From Simplicispira metamorpha (GTDB lineage: Bacteria > Pseudomonadota > Gammaproteobacteria > Burkholderiales > Burkholderiaceae_C), in contig NZ_SLXH01000002.1 in the NCBI RefSeq assembly GCF_004341365.1, positions 1-64,000 of the forward strand: a stretch of 64,000 nt of DNA. The letters are read 5' to 3'. The position numbers and the translations under genes are program-made. The notes below the pieces were generated by a model, which saw only the letters and a program-made list of their open reading frames with translations, made no database searches and was not told the origin of the DNA. Below, in pieces: positions 17,520 to 28,317 of this stretch (position 1 is its first letter; every line of letters starts with the position of its first letter).

Positions 17520-18506
17520 ATGCTTGCTGTAGAAATTTCATCGTTTGGCGAACCTGGCGTTCTGCGTCTGGGTGAGCGTCCTGTGCCGGTGGCCGGTGCG
17601 GGGGAGTTGCTGATCCGCGTGAGCGCCAGCGGCATCAACCGGCCTGATGTGCTGCAACGCAAGGGCCACTATGCGCCGCCGCCGGGCACCTCTGACCTGC
17701 CGGGTCTGGAGGTGGCGGGGGTGATTGAGGGGGGCGATGAGTCCGCCATGGCCCAGGCCGGTCTGCGCGTGGGCGATCGCGTGTGCGCGCTGGTGGCTGG
17801 TGGTGGCTACGCCCAGTGGTGCGTGGCGCCCGTGGTGCAGTGCCTGCCCGTGCCCGCCGGATTCAGCGACGTAGAGGCTGCCTCTTTGCCCGAAACCTTC
17901 TTCACGGTGTGGAGCAATGTGTTCGAGCGTGGCCGTTTGCAGCCGGGGGAGGTTTTGCTGGTGCAAGGCGGAAGCAGCGGCATCGGCGTGACTGCCATCC
18001 AGCTGGGCCGGGCGCTGGGCGCTACCGTCATCGTGACAGCGGGCAGCGATGACAAATGTGCGGCCTGTCTGGCGCTGGGCGCCCACCATGCCATCAACTA
18101 CCGCACGCAAGATTTTGTCGCTGAGGTGCAACGCATCACGGCGGGCAAAGGCGTGGATGTGGTGCTGGACATGGTGGCGGGCAGCTACGTGGCCCGCGAG
18201 GTGCAGTGTCTGGCAGAAGATGGCCGTCTGGTGATCATCGCCGTCCAAGGTGGTGTACAGAGCACGTTCGATGCGGGGCTGGTTTTGCGACGGCGCCTGA
18301 CCATTACCGGTTCCACGTTGCGGCCCCGGCCCGTGGCCTTCAAGGGCGCGATTGCGCAGGCCTTGCGCGAGCGGGTGTGGCCTTTGCTGGCCGCCGGTGC
18401 CGTGCGCCCAGTGATCCACCGCACCTTTGCCGCTGCCGATGCGGCACAGGCGCACGCTTTGATGGAGTCCAGTCAGCACACTGGCAAGATTGTTTTGACG
18501 TGGTAA
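17520..18506 (+). CDS. NAD(P)H quinone oxidoreductase, PIG3-like medium-chain dehydrogenase
   Basis: 328 aa, a zinc-free MDR-superfamily protein. The N-terminal GroES-like domain has [13 protein letters not shown] and [13 protein letters not shown]. The Rossmann domain starts near residue 146 with [20 protein letters not shown], the NADPH-binding glycine motif. The second half contains [16 protein letters not shown]. There are no structural-zinc cysteines, as in quinone oxidoreductases such as Qor and TP53I3. It would reduce quinones with NADPH by one or two electrons. The gene ends 2 bp before the tpiA ATG, so the two are translationally linked; this pairing is common in related genomes. Confidence 0.9.
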   Translation: MLAVEISSFGEPGVLRLGERPVPVAGAGELLIRVSASGINRPDVLQRKGHYAPPPGTSDLPGLEVAGVIEGGDESAMAQAGLRVGDRVCALVAGGGYAQWCVAPVVQCLPVPAGFSDVEAASLPETFFTVWSNVFERGRLQPGEVLLVQGGSSGIGVTAIQLGRALGATVIVTAGSDDKCAACLALGAHHAINYRTQDFVAEVQRITAGKGVDVVLDMVAGSYVAREVQCLAEDGRLVIIAVQGGVQSTFDAGLVLRRRLTITGSTLRPRPVAFKGAIAQALRERVWPLLAAGAVRPVIHRTFAAADAAQAHALMESSQHTGKIVLTW

Positions 18507-18508
18507 GC

Positions 18509-19255
18509 ATGAACAAAAAACTGATCGCAGGCAATTGGAAAATGAACGGCAGCTTGGCTGCCAACGACGCCTTGGTGCGTGCGCTGGTGGCAGGGCTGGC
18601 AGGGCAGGGTGGTTGTGACGTGGCTGTGGCCGTGCCCGCGCCCTACTTGGCGCAGGTGCAGTCCCTGGTTGCGGGCTCGGCCCTGGCGCTGGCGGCGCAG
18701 GATGTGTCTGCGCACGAGGCAGGTGCTTACACGGGGGAAGTGTCGGCCTTGATGTTGCGCGACTTCGCGGTGCGCTACGCCTTGGTTGGGCACTCGGAGC
18801 GGCGTCAATACCATGCCGAGTCGGATGCCTGCGTGGCGCTGAAGGCACAGCGTGCGCTGGCCGCTGGCATTACACCCATTGTGTGTGTCGGTGAAACGCT
18901 GGCCGAACGCGAAGCGGGAGAAACCGAAGCCGTGGTGCGTCGCCAGCTGGCAGCGGTCATCCATGTCAATGGCCATTGCATCAGTGAAGTGGTGGTGGCG
19001 TACGAGCCCGTGTGGGCCATCGGCACAGGCAAAACTGCCACGCCAGAGCAGGCGCAGCAGGTGCATGCCGTGCTGCGTGCGCAGTTGGCAGCGGCCAGCG
19101 ACAAGGCGGCACGCATTCGACTGCTGTACGGCGGCAGCATGAATGCGGGCAATGCGCAGCAGCTGCTGGCCCAACCCGACATTGATGGCGGGCTGGTCGG
19201 GGGCGCCTCGCTCAAGCCCGCAGACTTCTTGCAAATTATCGCTGCAGCCCAATAA
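18509..19255 (+). CDS. tpiA: triosephosphate isomerase
   Basis: 248 aa. The start [15 protein letters not shown] places the catalytic Lys/Asn at the usual position. VGHSERR near residue 94 holds the electrophilic His, [14 protein letters not shown] near 165 holds the catalytic Glu and flexible loop 6, and LLYGGSMN plus GGLVGGASL form the phosphate-binding loops. It interconverts dihydroxyacetone phosphate and glyceraldehyde 3-phosphate. The frame is open far upstream over the preceding gene, but that is a shadow. It is followed by secG, the conserved tpiA-secG pair of proteobacteria. Confidence 0.97.
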   Translation: MNKKLIAGNWKMNGSLAANDALVRALVAGLAGQGGCDVAVAVPAPYLAQVQSLVAGSALALAAQDVSAHEAGAYTGEVSALMLRDFAVRYALVGHSERRQYHAESDACVALKAQRALAAGITPIVCVGETLAEREAGETEAVVRRQLAAVIHVNGHCISEVVVAYEPVWAIGTGKTATPEQAQQVHAVLRAQLAAASDKAARIRLLYGGSMNAGNAQQLLAQPDIDGGLVGGASLKPADFLQIIAAAQ

Positions 19256-19281
19256 GGATAAGCGCTAGGCGCTATCAAATC
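19256..19281 (-). repeat. degenerate copy of the dispersed element (weak)
   Basis: On the minus strand: TTTGATAGCGCCTAGCGCTT. This is the core with two extra or altered bases; the second half would fall inside the tpiA end and is poor. It lies in the 41-bp tpiA-secG gap just before the secG ribosome site. Confidence 0.4.
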
Positions 19282-19296
19282 AGGAGTTATCGAAGA

Positions 19297-19674
19297 ATGA
19301 ATTTACTTGTGAACGTGATTTTGGCAGCACAGATTTTGACCGCTTTGGGCATGATCGGTTTGATTCTGATCCAGCATGGCAAAGGTGCTGACATGGGGGC
19401 GGCTTTTGGCAGTGGCAGTTCGGGCAGTCTGTTTGGCGCCAGCGGAAGCGCCAACTTCCTGTCGCGCACTACTGCAGTGCTGGCGGCCGTGTTTTTTGTC
19501 TGTACGCTGGCGTTGGCCTATTTTGGTAGCACCCGTCCGCAAAGCACAGGCAGTGTGTTGGAGACAGTGGCGCCCGTGGTGGTGCCAGACGCTGGTTCGG
19601 CTGCGGCTATTCCGGGCAATGTGGCGCCAGCTGCGGTTCCTGCCTCTGGTGCCGCAGAGATTCCCGCCAAATAA
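19297..19674 (+). CDS. secG: protein translocase subunit SecG
   Basis: 125 aa. Two transmembrane segments (about 3-23 and 54-76) flank the conserved loop GADMGAAFGSGSSGSLFGASG, the SecG signature, followed by NFLSRTTA. SecG sits in the inner membrane with SecY and SecE and aids SecA-driven export. The C-terminal tail (about 80-125) is a Pro/Ala/Val-rich low-complexity extension, commonly found in beta-proteobacterial SecG. An AGGAGTTAT ribosome site precedes the ATG. It comes between tpiA and tRNA-Leu. Confidence 0.95.
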   Translation: MNLLVNVILAAQILTALGMIGLILIQHGKGADMGAAFGSGSSGSLFGASGSANFLSRTTAVLAAVFFVCTLALAYFGSTRPQSTGSVLETVAPVVVPDAGSAAAIPGNVAPAAVPASGAAEIPAK

Positions 19675-19691
19675 ACCTGCGCAATCATTTT

Positions 19692-19714
19692 TTGACAATG
19701 TATCAAGGTATAAT
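19692..19714 (+). promoter_or_regulatory. promoter elements upstream of tRNA-Leu and nuo
   Basis: A perfect TTGACA (19692-19697) and a perfect TATAAT (19709-19714) separated by only 11 bp, far below the normal 16-18. The TATAAT probably works with another, weaker -35 about 17 bp upstream (CATTTT). It lies 54 bp before the mature tRNA 5' end, and nuoA follows the tRNA without a visible terminator, so this may drive both. Confidence 0.6.
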
Positions 19715-19768
19715 CGCGGACTGTCTGGAAAGCAAAAAAGTTCCTCAAGCCATCCAGGCAACGCGATA

Positions 19769-19853
19769 GCCGTCGTGGTGAAATTGGTAGACACGCTATC
19801 TTGAGGGGGTAGTGGCGAAAGCTGTGCGAGTTCGAGTCTCGCCGACGGCACCA
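19769..19853 (+). tRNA. tRNA-Leu (anticodon GAG)
   Basis: 85 nt, class II tRNA. The acceptor arm pairs GCCGTCG with CGACGGC. The D-loop is GTGAAATTGGTAGACAC. The anticodon stem CTATC/GGTAG holds loop TTGAGGG with anticodon GAG at 19803-19805. A long variable arm follows, then GTTCGAGTC in the T-loop and an encoded CCA at 19851-19853. It reads CUC and CUU. It lies between secG and nuoA, a placement conserved in related bacteria, and the transcript could run on into the nuo operon. Confidence 0.97.
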
Positions 19854-19932
19854 AACAAAAAAACAAGCTCATGCCCATGTGCCATTTTCTGGTCATGGTG
19901 CATGCAGTTACAGCGGTGAGCACATCCACAAG

Positions 19933-20292
19933 ATGAACCTCGATCAATATCTCCCCGTTCTATTGTTCATCTTGGTAGGCATAGCGGTCGGTGTCGTGCC
20001 GCTGGCGCTGGGATATATCTTGGGGCCCAACAGGCCCGATCCCCAAAAAAATTCCCCTTATGAATGCGGCTTCGAAGCTTTCGAAGATGCCCGCATGAAG
20101 TTCGATGTGCGCTACTACCTGGTTGCCATCCTCTTTATTCTTTTTGATCTTGAAATCGCCTTCCTGATTCCCTGGGCTGTGTCGCTGCAGGAGGTTGGGG
20201 TGACTGGTTTTGTCGCTGTGATTATCTTTCTGGCTGTTCTGGTTGTGGGTTTTGCCTACGAGTGGAAAAAAGGCGCGCTGGATTGGGAATGA
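19933..20292 (+). CDS. nuoA: NADH-quinone oxidoreductase subunit A
   Basis: 119 aa, three transmembrane helices (about 7-27, 63-83, 89-109). It has the family's conserved loop [20 protein letters not shown] and the acidic [12 protein letters not shown] in helix 2. NuoA lies at the junction of the membrane and peripheral arms, near the quinone site. The ATG at 19933 gives the standard N-terminus; the open frame upstream is non-family. First gene of a complete 14-gene complex I operon, 79 bp after the tRNA. Confidence 0.95.
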   Translation: MNLDQYLPVLLFILVGIAVGVVPLALGYILGPNRPDPQKNSPYECGFEAFEDARMKFDVRYYLVAILFILFDLEIAFLIPWAVSLQEVGVTGFVAVIIFLAVLVVGFAYEWKKGALDWE

Positions 20293-20317
20293 TCAGGTTT
20301 GAGCGGGGATTGACACA

Positions 20318-20797
20318 ATGATTGAAGGCGTGATGAAAGAAGGCTTCGTCACCACGAGTTACGACTCTGTGGTGAATTGGGCCAAAACCGGCTCTTTGTG
20401 GCCCATGACCTTTGGTCTGGCGTGCTGTGCTGTGGAAATGATGCACGCAGCAGCTGCACGTTATGACATCGGTCGATTTGGTGCCGAGGTCTTTCGTGCT
20501 AGTCCACGTCAGTCTGATTTGATGATTGTTGCGGGAACCTTGTGCAACAAGATGGCGCCCGCTTTGCGCAAGGTGTATGACCAGATGTCGGAGCCGCGCT
20601 GGGTTTTGTCCATGGGGTCGTGCGCCAATGGCGGTGGTTATTACCACTACAGCTATTCAGTCGTGCGCGGTTGTGATCGTATTGTGCCTGTGGATGTGTA
20701 TGTGCCTGGTTGCCCTCCAACGGCTGAGGCGCTGATCTACGGCATTATCCAGTTGCAGCAAAAAATACGTCGCACCAATACCATTGCGCGCGCTTGA
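20318..20797 (+). CDS. nuoB: NADH-quinone oxidoreductase subunit B
   Basis: 159 aa. It carries the four ligands of cluster N2: the tandem Cys pair C36-C37 ([12 protein letters not shown]), C102 (GSCANGGG) and C132 (PGCPP). N2 is the last iron-sulfur cluster, which hands electrons to ubiquinone between NuoB and NuoD. The sequence is the short, soluble-type NuoB of proteobacteria. Wobble positions here are clearly richer in T and A than in genes outside the operon. Confidence 0.97.
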   Translation: MIEGVMKEGFVTTSYDSVVNWAKTGSLWPMTFGLACCAVEMMHAAAARYDIGRFGAEVFRASPRQSDLMIVAGTLCNKMAPALRKVYDQMSEPRWVLSMGSCANGGGYYHYSYSVVRGCDRIVPVDVYVPGCPPTAEALIYGIIQLQQKIRRTNTIARA

Positions 20798-20806
20798 GGT
20801 GGTGTC

Positions 20807-21415
20807 ATGACAAACGTAGCTATCAGCCCTGAAAATCTCAAAAATGCCATTGCCCAAGCCTTGGGTGAGAAAGTGCGCGCAGTCAAGGTGGCTTTGGATG
20901 AGGTAACTATTGAAGTTGCTGCAAAGCATTATCTGGAAGCCATGCGCATTTTGCGTGAGGCGCCAGGTTGCCGTTTTGAACAGCTGATTGATTTGTGTGG
21001 AGTAGATTATTCTGCCTACAAAGATCGTGAGCAAGAAGGGTTGCGTTACTGTGTGGTTTCGCACTTGCTTTCTGTGAGTTTGAATCAGCGTTTGCGCGTC
21101 AAAGTATTTTGTCCGGATGATGATTTTCCAGTTGTTGCGTCGCTGACCACTTTGTGGGAAGGCGCTGGCTGGTTTGAGCGCGAGGCCTTTGATTTGTTTG
21201 GCATCGTATTTGATGGTCACGGCGATCTGCGTCGCATTTTGACGGACTACGGTTTCATTGGGCATCCTTTCCGTAAAGACTTTCCGTTGTCCGGCAATGT
21301 TGAAATGCGTTACGACGCTGACCAGCGTCGTGTGATTTATGAGCCGGTAACGATTGAGCCGCGTGAAGTCACGCCACGCATCATCCGTGAAGATAAATAC
21401 GGAGGCCTGCACTAA
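20807..21415 (+). CDS. nuoC: NADH-quinone oxidoreductase subunit C
   Basis: 202 aa, the 30-kDa subunit of the peripheral arm. The signature [24 protein letters not shown] is present, followed by TDYGF and [11 protein letters not shown], which leads into the NuoD interface. It is a separate protein, not the NuoCD fusion of E. coli. It has no cofactor and supports the Q module. Strong AT wobble, around 43% GC in places, is unlike the 65-70% of flanking genes. Confidence 0.96.
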   Translation: MTNVAISPENLKNAIAQALGEKVRAVKVALDEVTIEVAAKHYLEAMRILREAPGCRFEQLIDLCGVDYSAYKDREQEGLRYCVVSHLLSVSLNQRLRVKVFCPDDDFPVVASLTTLWEGAGWFEREAFDLFGIVFDGHGDLRRILTDYGFIGHPFRKDFPLSGNVEMRYDADQRRVIYEPVTIEPREVTPRIIREDKYGGLH

Positions 21416-21442
21416 GGCGCTTTGTGCCTTCTCTGGTGAAAC

Positions 21443-22696
21443 ATGGCTGAAATCAAAAATTATTCTCTGAACTTTGGTCCCCAGCATCCGGCTGCGCACG
21501 GTGTGCTGCGCTTGGTGTTGGAGCTTGATGGTGAGGTGGTTCAGCGTGCTGATCCGCACATTGGTCTGTTGCACCGTGCCACCGAAAAATTGGCTGAACA
21601 CAAGACCTTTATCCAATCGCTTCCTTATATGGATCGGTTGGATTACGTGTCGATGATGTGCAATGAGCATGCCTATTGCCTGGCAATCGAGAAGTTGCTG
21701 GGCATTGAGGTTCCGGTTCGCGCGCAGTACATCCGTGTGATGTTTGCTGAAATCACTCGTCTGCTGAATCACTTGATGTGGCTTGGTTCGCACGGGAACG
21801 ACTGCGGCAGCTCCACCATCTTGATCTACACTTTCCGTGAGCGTGAAGATCTGTTTGACATGTATGAGGCAGTGTCTGGCGCACGCATGCATGCTGCTTA
21901 CTTCCGTCCAGGCGGCGTGTATCGCGACCTGCCTGACAGCATGCCCCAGTACAAGGCAAGCAAGGTGCGCAATGCCAAATCGTTGGAAGAGCGCAATCAG
22001 AACCGTAAGGGTTCTTTGCTTGATTTTATTGATGATTTCACACAGCGCTTTCCAGCTTGTGTGGATGAGTATGAAACCTTGTTGACAGAAAACCGTATCT
22101 GGAAGCAGCGTACGGTGGGTATTGGTGTGGTTCAGCCTGAACGCGCCATCAATCTGGGTATGACAGGCCCTATGTTGCGTGGCTCTGGTATTGCCTGGGA
22201 TTTGCGCAAGGCGCAGCCCTATGATGTTTATGATCGCCTCGATTTTGATATCCCTGTGGGCGAAACCGGCGATTGCTATGACCGCTATTTGGTACGCGTT
22301 CAGGAAATGCGCCAGTCCAATCGCATCATCAAGCAATGCGTAGATTGGTTGCGTGCCAATCCTGGTCCTGTTATTACCGATAACCATAAGGTTGCGCCAC
22401 CCAGCCGTGAATCCATGAAGTCGAACATGGAGGAGTTGATCCACCACTTCAAGTTGTTCACGGAAGGATTTCATGTGCCAGAAGGTGAAGCTTACGCTGC
22501 GGTAGAGCATCCCAAAGGCGAGTTTGGCATTTATCTGGTAAGCGATGGTGCCAATAAGCCCTATCGTTTGAAAATTCGAGCGCCTGGTTTTGTGCATTTG
22601 TCGGCATTAGATGAAATGTCGCGTGGTCATATGTTGGCAGACGTTGTTGCCATTATTGGCACGATGGATATCGTGTTCGGAGAAATTGACCGATGA
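21443..22696 (+). CDS. nuoD: NADH-quinone oxidoreductase subunit D
   Basis: 417 aa, 49-kDa subunit related to hydrogenase large subunits. [22 protein letters not shown] at the start contains the conserved His of the quinone pocket. [27 protein letters not shown] follows, and the C-terminus ends DIVFGEIDR. It forms the ubiquinone-binding cavity with NuoB. Its stop overlaps the nuoE ATG by 4 bp (ATGA), indicating coupled translation. Confidence 0.97.
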   Translation: MAEIKNYSLNFGPQHPAAHGVLRLVLELDGEVVQRADPHIGLLHRATEKLAEHKTFIQSLPYMDRLDYVSMMCNEHAYCLAIEKLLGIEVPVRAQYIRVMFAEITRLLNHLMWLGSHGNDCGSSTILIYTFREREDLFDMYEAVSGARMHAAYFRPGGVYRDLPDSMPQYKASKVRNAKSLEERNQNRKGSLLDFIDDFTQRFPACVDEYETLLTENRIWKQRTVGIGVVQPERAINLGMTGPMLRGSGIAWDLRKAQPYDVYDRLDFDIPVGETGDCYDRYLVRVQEMRQSNRIIKQCVDWLRANPGPVITDNHKVAPPSRESMKSNMEELIHHFKLFTEGFHVPEGEAYAAVEHPKGEFGIYLVSDGANKPYRLKIRAPGFVHLSALDEMSRGHMLADVVAIIGTMDIVFGEIDR

Positions 22697-23184
22697 TTTC
22701 TGAAGCGACCAAGGCGCGTTTTGCGCGGGAAGTGGCCAAATACCCAGCCGAGCAAAAGCAATCGGCTGTTATGGCTTGTCTGGCCATTGTTCAGCAAGAG
22801 CAAGGCCATGTCAGTGAAGCCAGTGAGGCAGTGATTGCCGAGTATCTCGGTATGCCCCAAATTGCTGTCCATGAGGTCACTACCTTCTACAACATGTACA
22901 ACCAGCAAGCAGTAGGAAAATACAAGCTGGCTGTGTGTACCAATTTGCCATGTCTTTTGCGCGATGGGGCTAAGGCATTGGAGCATCTTGAGCAAAAACT
23001 CGGTGTTTCCATGGGGCAAACCACTGCTGATGGATTATTTACCTTACAACAGTGTGAATGCCTCGGCGCTTGCGCCGATGCGCCGGTAATGTTGGTGAAT
23101 GATCGGAATATGTGCAGTTTTATGGGTCATGAAAAGCTCGATCAGCTGGTCGATGCTTTGCGTGCAGCGGAGGAAAAGAAATGA
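22693..23184 (+). CDS. nuoE: NADH-quinone oxidoreductase subunit E
   Basis: 163 aa, thioredoxin-like 24-kDa subunit of the N module. The four ligands of its [2Fe-2S] cluster N1a are visible: C82 and C87 in CTNLPC, and C123 and C127 in CLGAC. It pairs with NuoF at the NADH-oxidising tip. It overlaps both neighbours by 4 bp (nuoD upstream, nuoF downstream). Confidence 0.96.
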   Translation: MISEATKARFAREVAKYPAEQKQSAVMACLAIVQQEQGHVSEASEAVIAEYLGMPQIAVHEVTTFYNMYNQQAVGKYKLAVCTNLPCLLRDGAKALEHLEQKLGVSMGQTTADGLFTLQQCECLGACADAPVMLVNDRNMCSFMGHEKLDQLVDALRAAEEKK

Positions 23185-24536
23185 GCAGTTCTGCCCAAAT
23201 CCTCGCCCAATTCCAATCGGCCGGAATAGAAACCTGTTTTCATGGTCGGCATATTGACCCACAAATCTATGCCGATCTGAATGGTTCTAACTGGACTCTG
23301 AAAGATTACGAAGCGCGTGGTGGTTACCAAGCTTTGCGCTCTATATTGGGAAAAGATGGCGGCGAAGGGCTGACCCAAGACCAAGTGATTGCCAGTGTCA
23401 AGGAGTCTGGCTTGCGCGGTCGTGGCGGTGCCGGCTTCCCCACGGGACTGAAGTGGAGCTTTATGCCCCGTCAGTTTCCAGGTCAAAAGTATTTGGTCTG
23501 CAATTCCGACGAAGGTGAGCCGGGGACTTGCAAAGACCGCGACATTTTGATGTTCAACCCCCATATCGTGATCGAGGGGATGATCATTGCCGCTTATGCC
23601 ATGGGTATTTCAGTGGGTTATAACTATATCCACGGTGAAATCTTCCAAGTTTATGAGCGTTTTGAAGCTGCCTTGGAAGAGGCGCGCGCTGCCGGTTACT
23701 TGGGTGATTCTATTTTAGGCAGTGCCTTCAGTTTCCAACTGCATGCCCACCATGGCTTTGGTGCCTACATTTGTGGAGAAGAAACTGCACTGCTGGAATC
23801 TCTGGAAGGTAAAAAAGGCCAGCCGCGCTTCAAGCCGCCTTTTCCTGCTAGTTTTGGGTTGTATGGCAAACCCACCACGATCAACAATACCGAAACTTTT
23901 GCTGCGGTTCCCTGGATTATTCGCAACGGTGGGGCTGCCTACTTGGCATGTGGTAAGCCGAATAACGGTGGTACAAAAATTTATTCCGTCAGTGGGGATG
24001 TGGAGAGGCCTGGCAACTACGAAGTTCCCATGGGAACTCCTTTCGCCAAGTTGCTGGAGCTGGCTGGTGGTGTCCGTACAGGGCGTCAGCTCAAAGCAGT
24101 CATCCCCGGTGGCTCCTCGTCGCCTGTTCTGCCTGCATCCATCATCATGGAATGCACCATGGACTACGATTCGATTGCCAAGGCTGGTTCCATGCTGGGT
24201 TCGGGTGCCGTGATCGTCATGGATGACAGCCGTTGCATGGTGGAGTCGCTCAAGCGTCTGTCTTATTTTTATATGCATGAGTCTTGTGGCCAGTGCACAC
24301 CATGTCGTGAAGGTACTGGTTGGCTTTGGCGTCTGGTGGATCGAATTCACCGCGGTGAAGGGCGTCCGCAAGATATGGATGTGCTGGACTCTGTGGCCAG
24401 CAATATCATGGGCCGAACCATCTGTGCTTTGGGTGATGCTGCAGCCATGCCCGTGCGAGCCATGATCAAGCATTTCAGGCCTGAGTTTGAGGCGCTGATC
24501 CAGAAGAATGTTTCCCAGGCCGTGGCCTCTGCCTGA
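23181..24536 (+). CDS. nuoF: NADH-quinone oxidoreductase subunit F (NADH/FMN-binding)
   Basis: 451 aa, 51-kDa subunit. [16 protein letters not shown] (about 77-92) is the NADH/FMN-binding glycine loop, [16 protein letters not shown] follows, and [13 protein letters not shown] near 367-379 plus a later Cys (RTICALGD) bind [4Fe-4S] N3. It oxidises NADH and passes electrons via FMN. The ATG overlaps the nuoE stop, and a 15-bp gap precedes nuoG. Confidence 0.97.
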   Translation: MSSSAQILAQFQSAGIETCFHGRHIDPQIYADLNGSNWTLKDYEARGGYQALRSILGKDGGEGLTQDQVIASVKESGLRGRGGAGFPTGLKWSFMPRQFPGQKYLVCNSDEGEPGTCKDRDILMFNPHIVIEGMIIAAYAMGISVGYNYIHGEIFQVYERFEAALEEARAAGYLGDSILGSAFSFQLHAHHGFGAYICGEETALLESLEGKKGQPRFKPPFPASFGLYGKPTTINNTETFAAVPWIIRNGGAAYLACGKPNNGGTKIYSVSGDVERPGNYEVPMGTPFAKLLELAGGVRTGRQLKAVIPGGSSSPVLPASIIMECTMDYDSIAKAGSMLGSGAVIVMDDSRCMVESLKRLSYFYMHESCGQCTPCREGTGWLWRLVDRIHRGEGRPQDMDVLDSVASNIMGRTICALGDAAAMPVRAMIKHFRPEFEALIQKNVSQAVASA

Positions 24537-24551
24537 TCGTGAGAAAAGCAT

Positions 24552-26675
24552 ATGGTTGAAATTGAACTTGACGGTCAGAAGGTGGAAATCGCTGAAGGTT
24601 GCATGGTGATGCATGCTGCTGAAAAAGCGGGCACCTACATACCGCATTTTTGTTATCACAAAAAGCTATCTATCGCTGCCAATTGCCGCATGTGTCTGGT
24701 AGAGGTAGAAAAGGCACCCAAACCGATGCCTGCCTGTGCCACGCCTGTCACCCAAGGTATGGTCGTCCGCACCAAAAGTGATAAGGCGATACAGGCTCAA
24801 AAATCCGTGATGGAGTTTTTGCTCATCAACCATCCGCTGGATTGCCCTATATGTGATCAGGGTGGTGAGTGCCAGTTACAGGATTTGGCCGTGGGTTACG
24901 GCGGCACTTCTTCGCGCTACGAAGAAGAAAAACGTGTGGTGTTTCATAAGGATGTCGGTCCTCTTATCTCCATGGAGGAAATGAGTCGCTGCATTCATTG
25001 CACCCGTTGCGTGCGATTTGGTCAGGAAGTGGCTGGCGTCATGGAGTTGGGGATGATTCACCGTGGTGAGCATTCCGAAATCACCACTGTGACCGGTGAC
25101 ACCATCGATTCCGAGTTGTCGGGCAACATGATTGATATTTGCCCTGTGGGTGCTTTGACCAGCAAGCCATTTCGCTACAGCGCTCGTACCTGGGAGCTGT
25201 CCCGTCGCAAGTCGATCAGTCCCCATGACTCGACGGGTGCTAATCTGGTGGTGCAAGTCAAAAACCACAAGGTCATGCGTGTTTTGCCTTTCGAAAATGA
25301 AGACGTCAACGAATGCTGGATTGCTGACCGTGATCGCTTCTCGTATGAAGCCCTGAATAGTGCTGAGCGTCTGACGCGCCCCATGCTTAAGCAAGGAGGT
25401 GTCTGGAGTGAAGTGGATTGGCAGACCGCGCTCGAATACATCGCCAACGGTTTGCAGCAAATCAAGAAAGACCACGGTGCCAACAAGATCGGTGCCTTGG
25501 TCAGCCCTCACAGTACGCTGGAAGAGTTGTACTTGGCGCGTGCTCTGGTGCAAGGCTTGGGTAGCAATAACATCGACTATCGTCTGCGCAATGCAGAATT
25601 CGCCACCCAGCACGGCGTAAATTGGTTGGGCTGCTCCATTGCTTCTTTGTCCGCTTTGCAATCGGTTTTGGTGGTTGGATCCAACCTGCGCAAAGACCAT
25701 CCTTTGTTTGCGCAGCGTGTGCGCCAAGCTGCACGCAAGGGTGCGGTGGTCACTGCTATTGATTCGGTTGTGCGTGACTGGGCTATGCCGGTGGCCCATA
25801 CGCTAGTGGCACAGTCCAATGCGTGGGTGCAAGCCTTGGCAGATGTGGCCGCTGCTGTGGCACAGGCCAAAGGTGTTGTTGCACCGCAGCCTCAAGGACA
25901 GGCTGGCGAAGTGGCACAAGCCATTGCCCAAGCACTGTTGAGCGGTGAACGCAAAGCCGTTTTGCTCGGTAATGCCGCCGCTCACCATGCGCAAGCTTCC
26001 AACTTGTTGGCTTTGGCGCAATGGATTGGTGAGAATACAGGCGCTACAGTGGGGTACCTTACGGAGGCTGCCAATACTGTGGGAGCGCAGTGGGTGGGTG
26101 CGATGCCCACCGCAGAGGGTCTGAATGCCGCGCAAATGCTGGCCGGTGGACTGCGCTGCGCGCTGTTGCTGAATACCGAGCCTCAGTGGGACAGTGCTGT
26201 TGGCGCGCAGGCTGTAGCAGCGCTGGGCAAAGTCGACATGGTGATCACCATGAGCCCATTCAAGGCCAATATGGAATTCAGCGATGTGTTGTTGCCCATT
26301 GCCCCGTTCACAGAAACCTCCGGCAGTTTTATCAATGCGGAAGGTCGCGTGCAAAGCTTCCATGCCGTGGTCAAGCCTCTGGGTGAAACCCGTCCTGGCT
26401 GGAAAATTCTGCGGGTATTGGGTAACTTGCTCGGTTTGTCGAATTTCGATTTTGAAACATCGCAGGAAATTCTGACCAAAGCGGTCAATGTACCTTCTGG
26501 CGGGTTGTTAGACATGTCCACACGGCGTGTTCAGGCGCAGACTCTGACATCGCCTGCACAAGCCGGTGAACCTGTGGTGGCGTCGATTTACCAACTCGAT
26601 GGCATAGTTCGCCGAGCCGCCTCATTGCAGTTGACGGTAGATGCACGCTTGGCATCTGGGGAGGTGCCAGCATGA
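24552..26675 (+). CDS. nuoG: NADH-quinone oxidoreductase subunit G
   Basis: 707 aa, 75-kDa subunit. The N-terminal ferredoxin domain has C34, C45, C48 and C62 for [2Fe-2S] N1b. Next are the His/Cys site around [14 protein letters not shown] and [14 protein letters not shown] for N5 and N4-type clusters, with ICPVGAL. The rest is a catalytically degenerate molybdopterin-oxidoreductase fold. The length is like that of alpha/beta-proteobacterial and mitochondrial enzymes, shorter than E. coli NuoG. It overlaps nuoH by 4 bp. A-rich stretches in the last third ([13 protein letters not shown]) are Ala-rich and variable. Confidence 0.96.
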   Translation: MVEIELDGQKVEIAEGCMVMHAAEKAGTYIPHFCYHKKLSIAANCRMCLVEVEKAPKPMPACATPVTQGMVVRTKSDKAIQAQKSVMEFLLINHPLDCPICDQGGECQLQDLAVGYGGTSSRYEEEKRVVFHKDVGPLISMEEMSRCIHCTRCVRFGQEVAGVMELGMIHRGEHSEITTVTGDTIDSELSGNMIDICPVGALTSKPFRYSARTWELSRRKSISPHDSTGANLVVQVKNHKVMRVLPFENEDVNECWIADRDRFSYEALNSAERLTRPMLKQGGVWSEVDWQTALEYIANGLQQIKKDHGANKIGALVSPHSTLEELYLARALVQGLGSNNIDYRLRNAEFATQHGVNWLGCSIASLSALQSVLVVGSNLRKDHPLFAQRVRQAARKGAVVTAIDSVVRDWAMPVAHTLVAQSNAWVQALADVAAAVAQAKGVVAPQPQGQAGEVAQAIAQALLSGERKAVLLGNAAAHHAQASNLLALAQWIGENTGATVGYLTEAANTVGAQWVGAMPTAEGLNAAQMLAGGLRCALLLNTEPQWDSAVGAQAVAALGKVDMVITMSPFKANMEFSDVLLPIAPFTETSGSFINAEGRVQSFHAVVKPLGETRPGWKILRVLGNLLGLSNFDFETSQEILTKAVNVPSGGLLDMSTRRVQAQTLTSPAQAGEPVVASIYQLDGIVRRAASLQLTVDARLASGEVPA

Positions 26676-27748
26676 TTGATGCAATCTACAACGGTGGTCT
26701 GGGTTTGGTGTCCCAGGGATGGTGGAGCGCTGCCGTCTGGCCAGTGCTCTGGATATTGATCAAGATTGTTGTCATCTTGCTGCCGCTGATGGGGGCGGTG
26801 GCTTATCTCACGCTCTGGGAGCGTAAGCTTTTGGGTTTCATGCAGGTGCGCCATGGTCCCAACCGGGTGGGGCCTTTGGGTTTATTGCAACCCATTGCCG
26901 ATGCTGTCAAGTTGCTGACCAAAGAAATCATCCAACCTTCTGCTGCCAGCAAAGGTTTGTTCATCCTTGGCCCAGTAATGGCCATCATGCCTGCTTTGGC
27001 AGCCTGGGTGGTAATTCCATTTGGCCCGGATGTGGCACTGACCAATGTCAACGTCGGTATTTTGCTGATGATGGCCATTACTTCGATTGAAGTCTATGGT
27101 GTGATTATTGCGGGGTGGGCGTCCAACTCCAAATATGCGTTTCTTGGTGCCATGCGCGCATCAGCGCAGATGGTGAGCTATGAAATTGCCATGGGCTTTT
27201 GCTTCTTGGTAGTCATCATGGTCACTGGCAGCATGAACTTGACGGCGGTGGTGATGAGCCAAGCTTCTGGCACGGCTGCTAGCTATGGTTTGAATTTCTT
27301 GTCCTGGAATTGGTTGCCACTGCTGCCGATTTTCATCGTGTATCTAATTTCTGGCGTCGCCGAAGTTAACCGCCATCCATTCGACGTGGTTGAAGGCGAA
27401 GCAGAGATCGTTGCTGGTCACATGGTGGAGTATTCAGGCATGGGTTTTGCCATCTTCTTTCTGGCTGAATATGCCAGCATGTGGCTGGTGTCCATTCTGG
27501 CGGTGCTGATGTTCCTGGGGGGCTGGCTCTCGCCTGTGGCGGCGCTTGACTTCATTCCCGGCTGGATCTGGCTGGGTATCAAGACATTCGTGGTGGTATC
27601 CATGTTTATCTGGATTCGCGCTACTTTCCCGCGCTTTCGCTATGACCAGATCATGCGTTTGGGCTGGAAAATCTTTATTCCGGTCACTTTGGTGTGGCTG
27701 GTGCTGGTCGGGGGCTGGTTGCACTCGCCGTGGAACATCTGGAAATGA
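26672..27748 (+). CDS. nuoH: NADH-quinone oxidoreductase subunit H
   Basis: 358 aa with about eight or nine transmembrane helices. [21 protein letters not shown] is the conserved cytoplasmic loop 1, and [17 protein letters not shown] near 231-247 is the acidic loop that forms part of the quinone entry channel and the E-channel. NuoH anchors the peripheral arm. The ATG overlaps the end of nuoG. Confidence 0.97.
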   Translation: MIDAIYNGGLGLVSQGWWSAAVWPVLWILIKIVVILLPLMGAVAYLTLWERKLLGFMQVRHGPNRVGPLGLLQPIADAVKLLTKEIIQPSAASKGLFILGPVMAIMPALAAWVVIPFGPDVALTNVNVGILLMMAITSIEVYGVIIAGWASNSKYAFLGAMRASAQMVSYEIAMGFCFLVVIMVTGSMNLTAVVMSQASGTAASYGLNFLSWNWLPLLPIFIVYLISGVAEVNRHPFDVVEGEAEIVAGHMVEYSGMGFAIFFLAEYASMWLVSILAVLMFLGGWLSPVAALDFIPGWIWLGIKTFVVVSMFIWIRATFPRFRYDQIMRLGWKIFIPVTLVWLVLVGGWLHSPWNIWK

Positions 27749-27762
27749 GCGGGGATACACAA

Positions 27763-28272
27763 ATGGCTGCTGTTGCTGCTGCATCCTTTTCCATCAAGGA
27801 TTTTTTCAAAAGCTTCATGCTGGTGGAGCTGATCAAGGGGATGACCTTGACCGGGCGCTATGCCTTCCGCCGCAAAGTAACGGTGCAGTTTCCAGAGGAA
27901 AAAACACCGTTGTCGCCACGTTTCCGGGGTCTGCACGCCTTGCGCCGCTATGAAAATGGCGAAGAGCGTTGCATTGCCTGCAAACTCTGCGAGGCTGTCT
28001 GTCCTGCGACAGCTATCACTATCGAGTCGGATGTTCGCGAAGACGGTTCGCGCCGTACCACCCGCTACGACATCGATCTCACCAAGTGCATTTTTTGTGG
28101 ATTTTGTGAGGAAAGCTGTCCAGTGGATTCGATCGTCGAAACGCAAATTCTCGAATACCACGGGGAAAAGCGCGGCGATTTGTATTTCACCAAGGATATG
28201 TTGTTGGCCGTGGGTGACCGCTACGAAGGCGAAATCGCTGCAGCCAAGGCAGCGGACGCCAAATACCGCTGA
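27763..28272 (+). CDS. nuoI: NADH-quinone oxidoreductase subunit I (2x[4Fe-4S])
   Basis: 169 aa from ATG 27763, which has GGGGAT upstream; ATG 27745, overlapping the nuoH stop as ATGA, is an alternative that adds six residues. The N-terminal helix is amphipathic ([19 protein letters not shown]). Two CxxCxxCxxxCP motifs (C70, 73, 76, 80 and C109, 112, 115, 119) bind clusters N6a and N6b, which relay electrons to N2. Confidence 0.96.
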   Translation: MAAVAAASFSIKDFFKSFMLVELIKGMTLTGRYAFRRKVTVQFPEEKTPLSPRFRGLHALRRYENGEERCIACKLCEAVCPATAITIESDVREDGSRRTTRYDIDLTKCIFCGFCEESCPVDSIVETQILEYHGEKRGDLYFTKDMLLAVGDRYEGEIAAAKAADAKYR

Positions 28273-28317
28273 TATTGCGCGTGCATTGACGCCTGACCTC
28301 TTACAAAGAACTGACTC

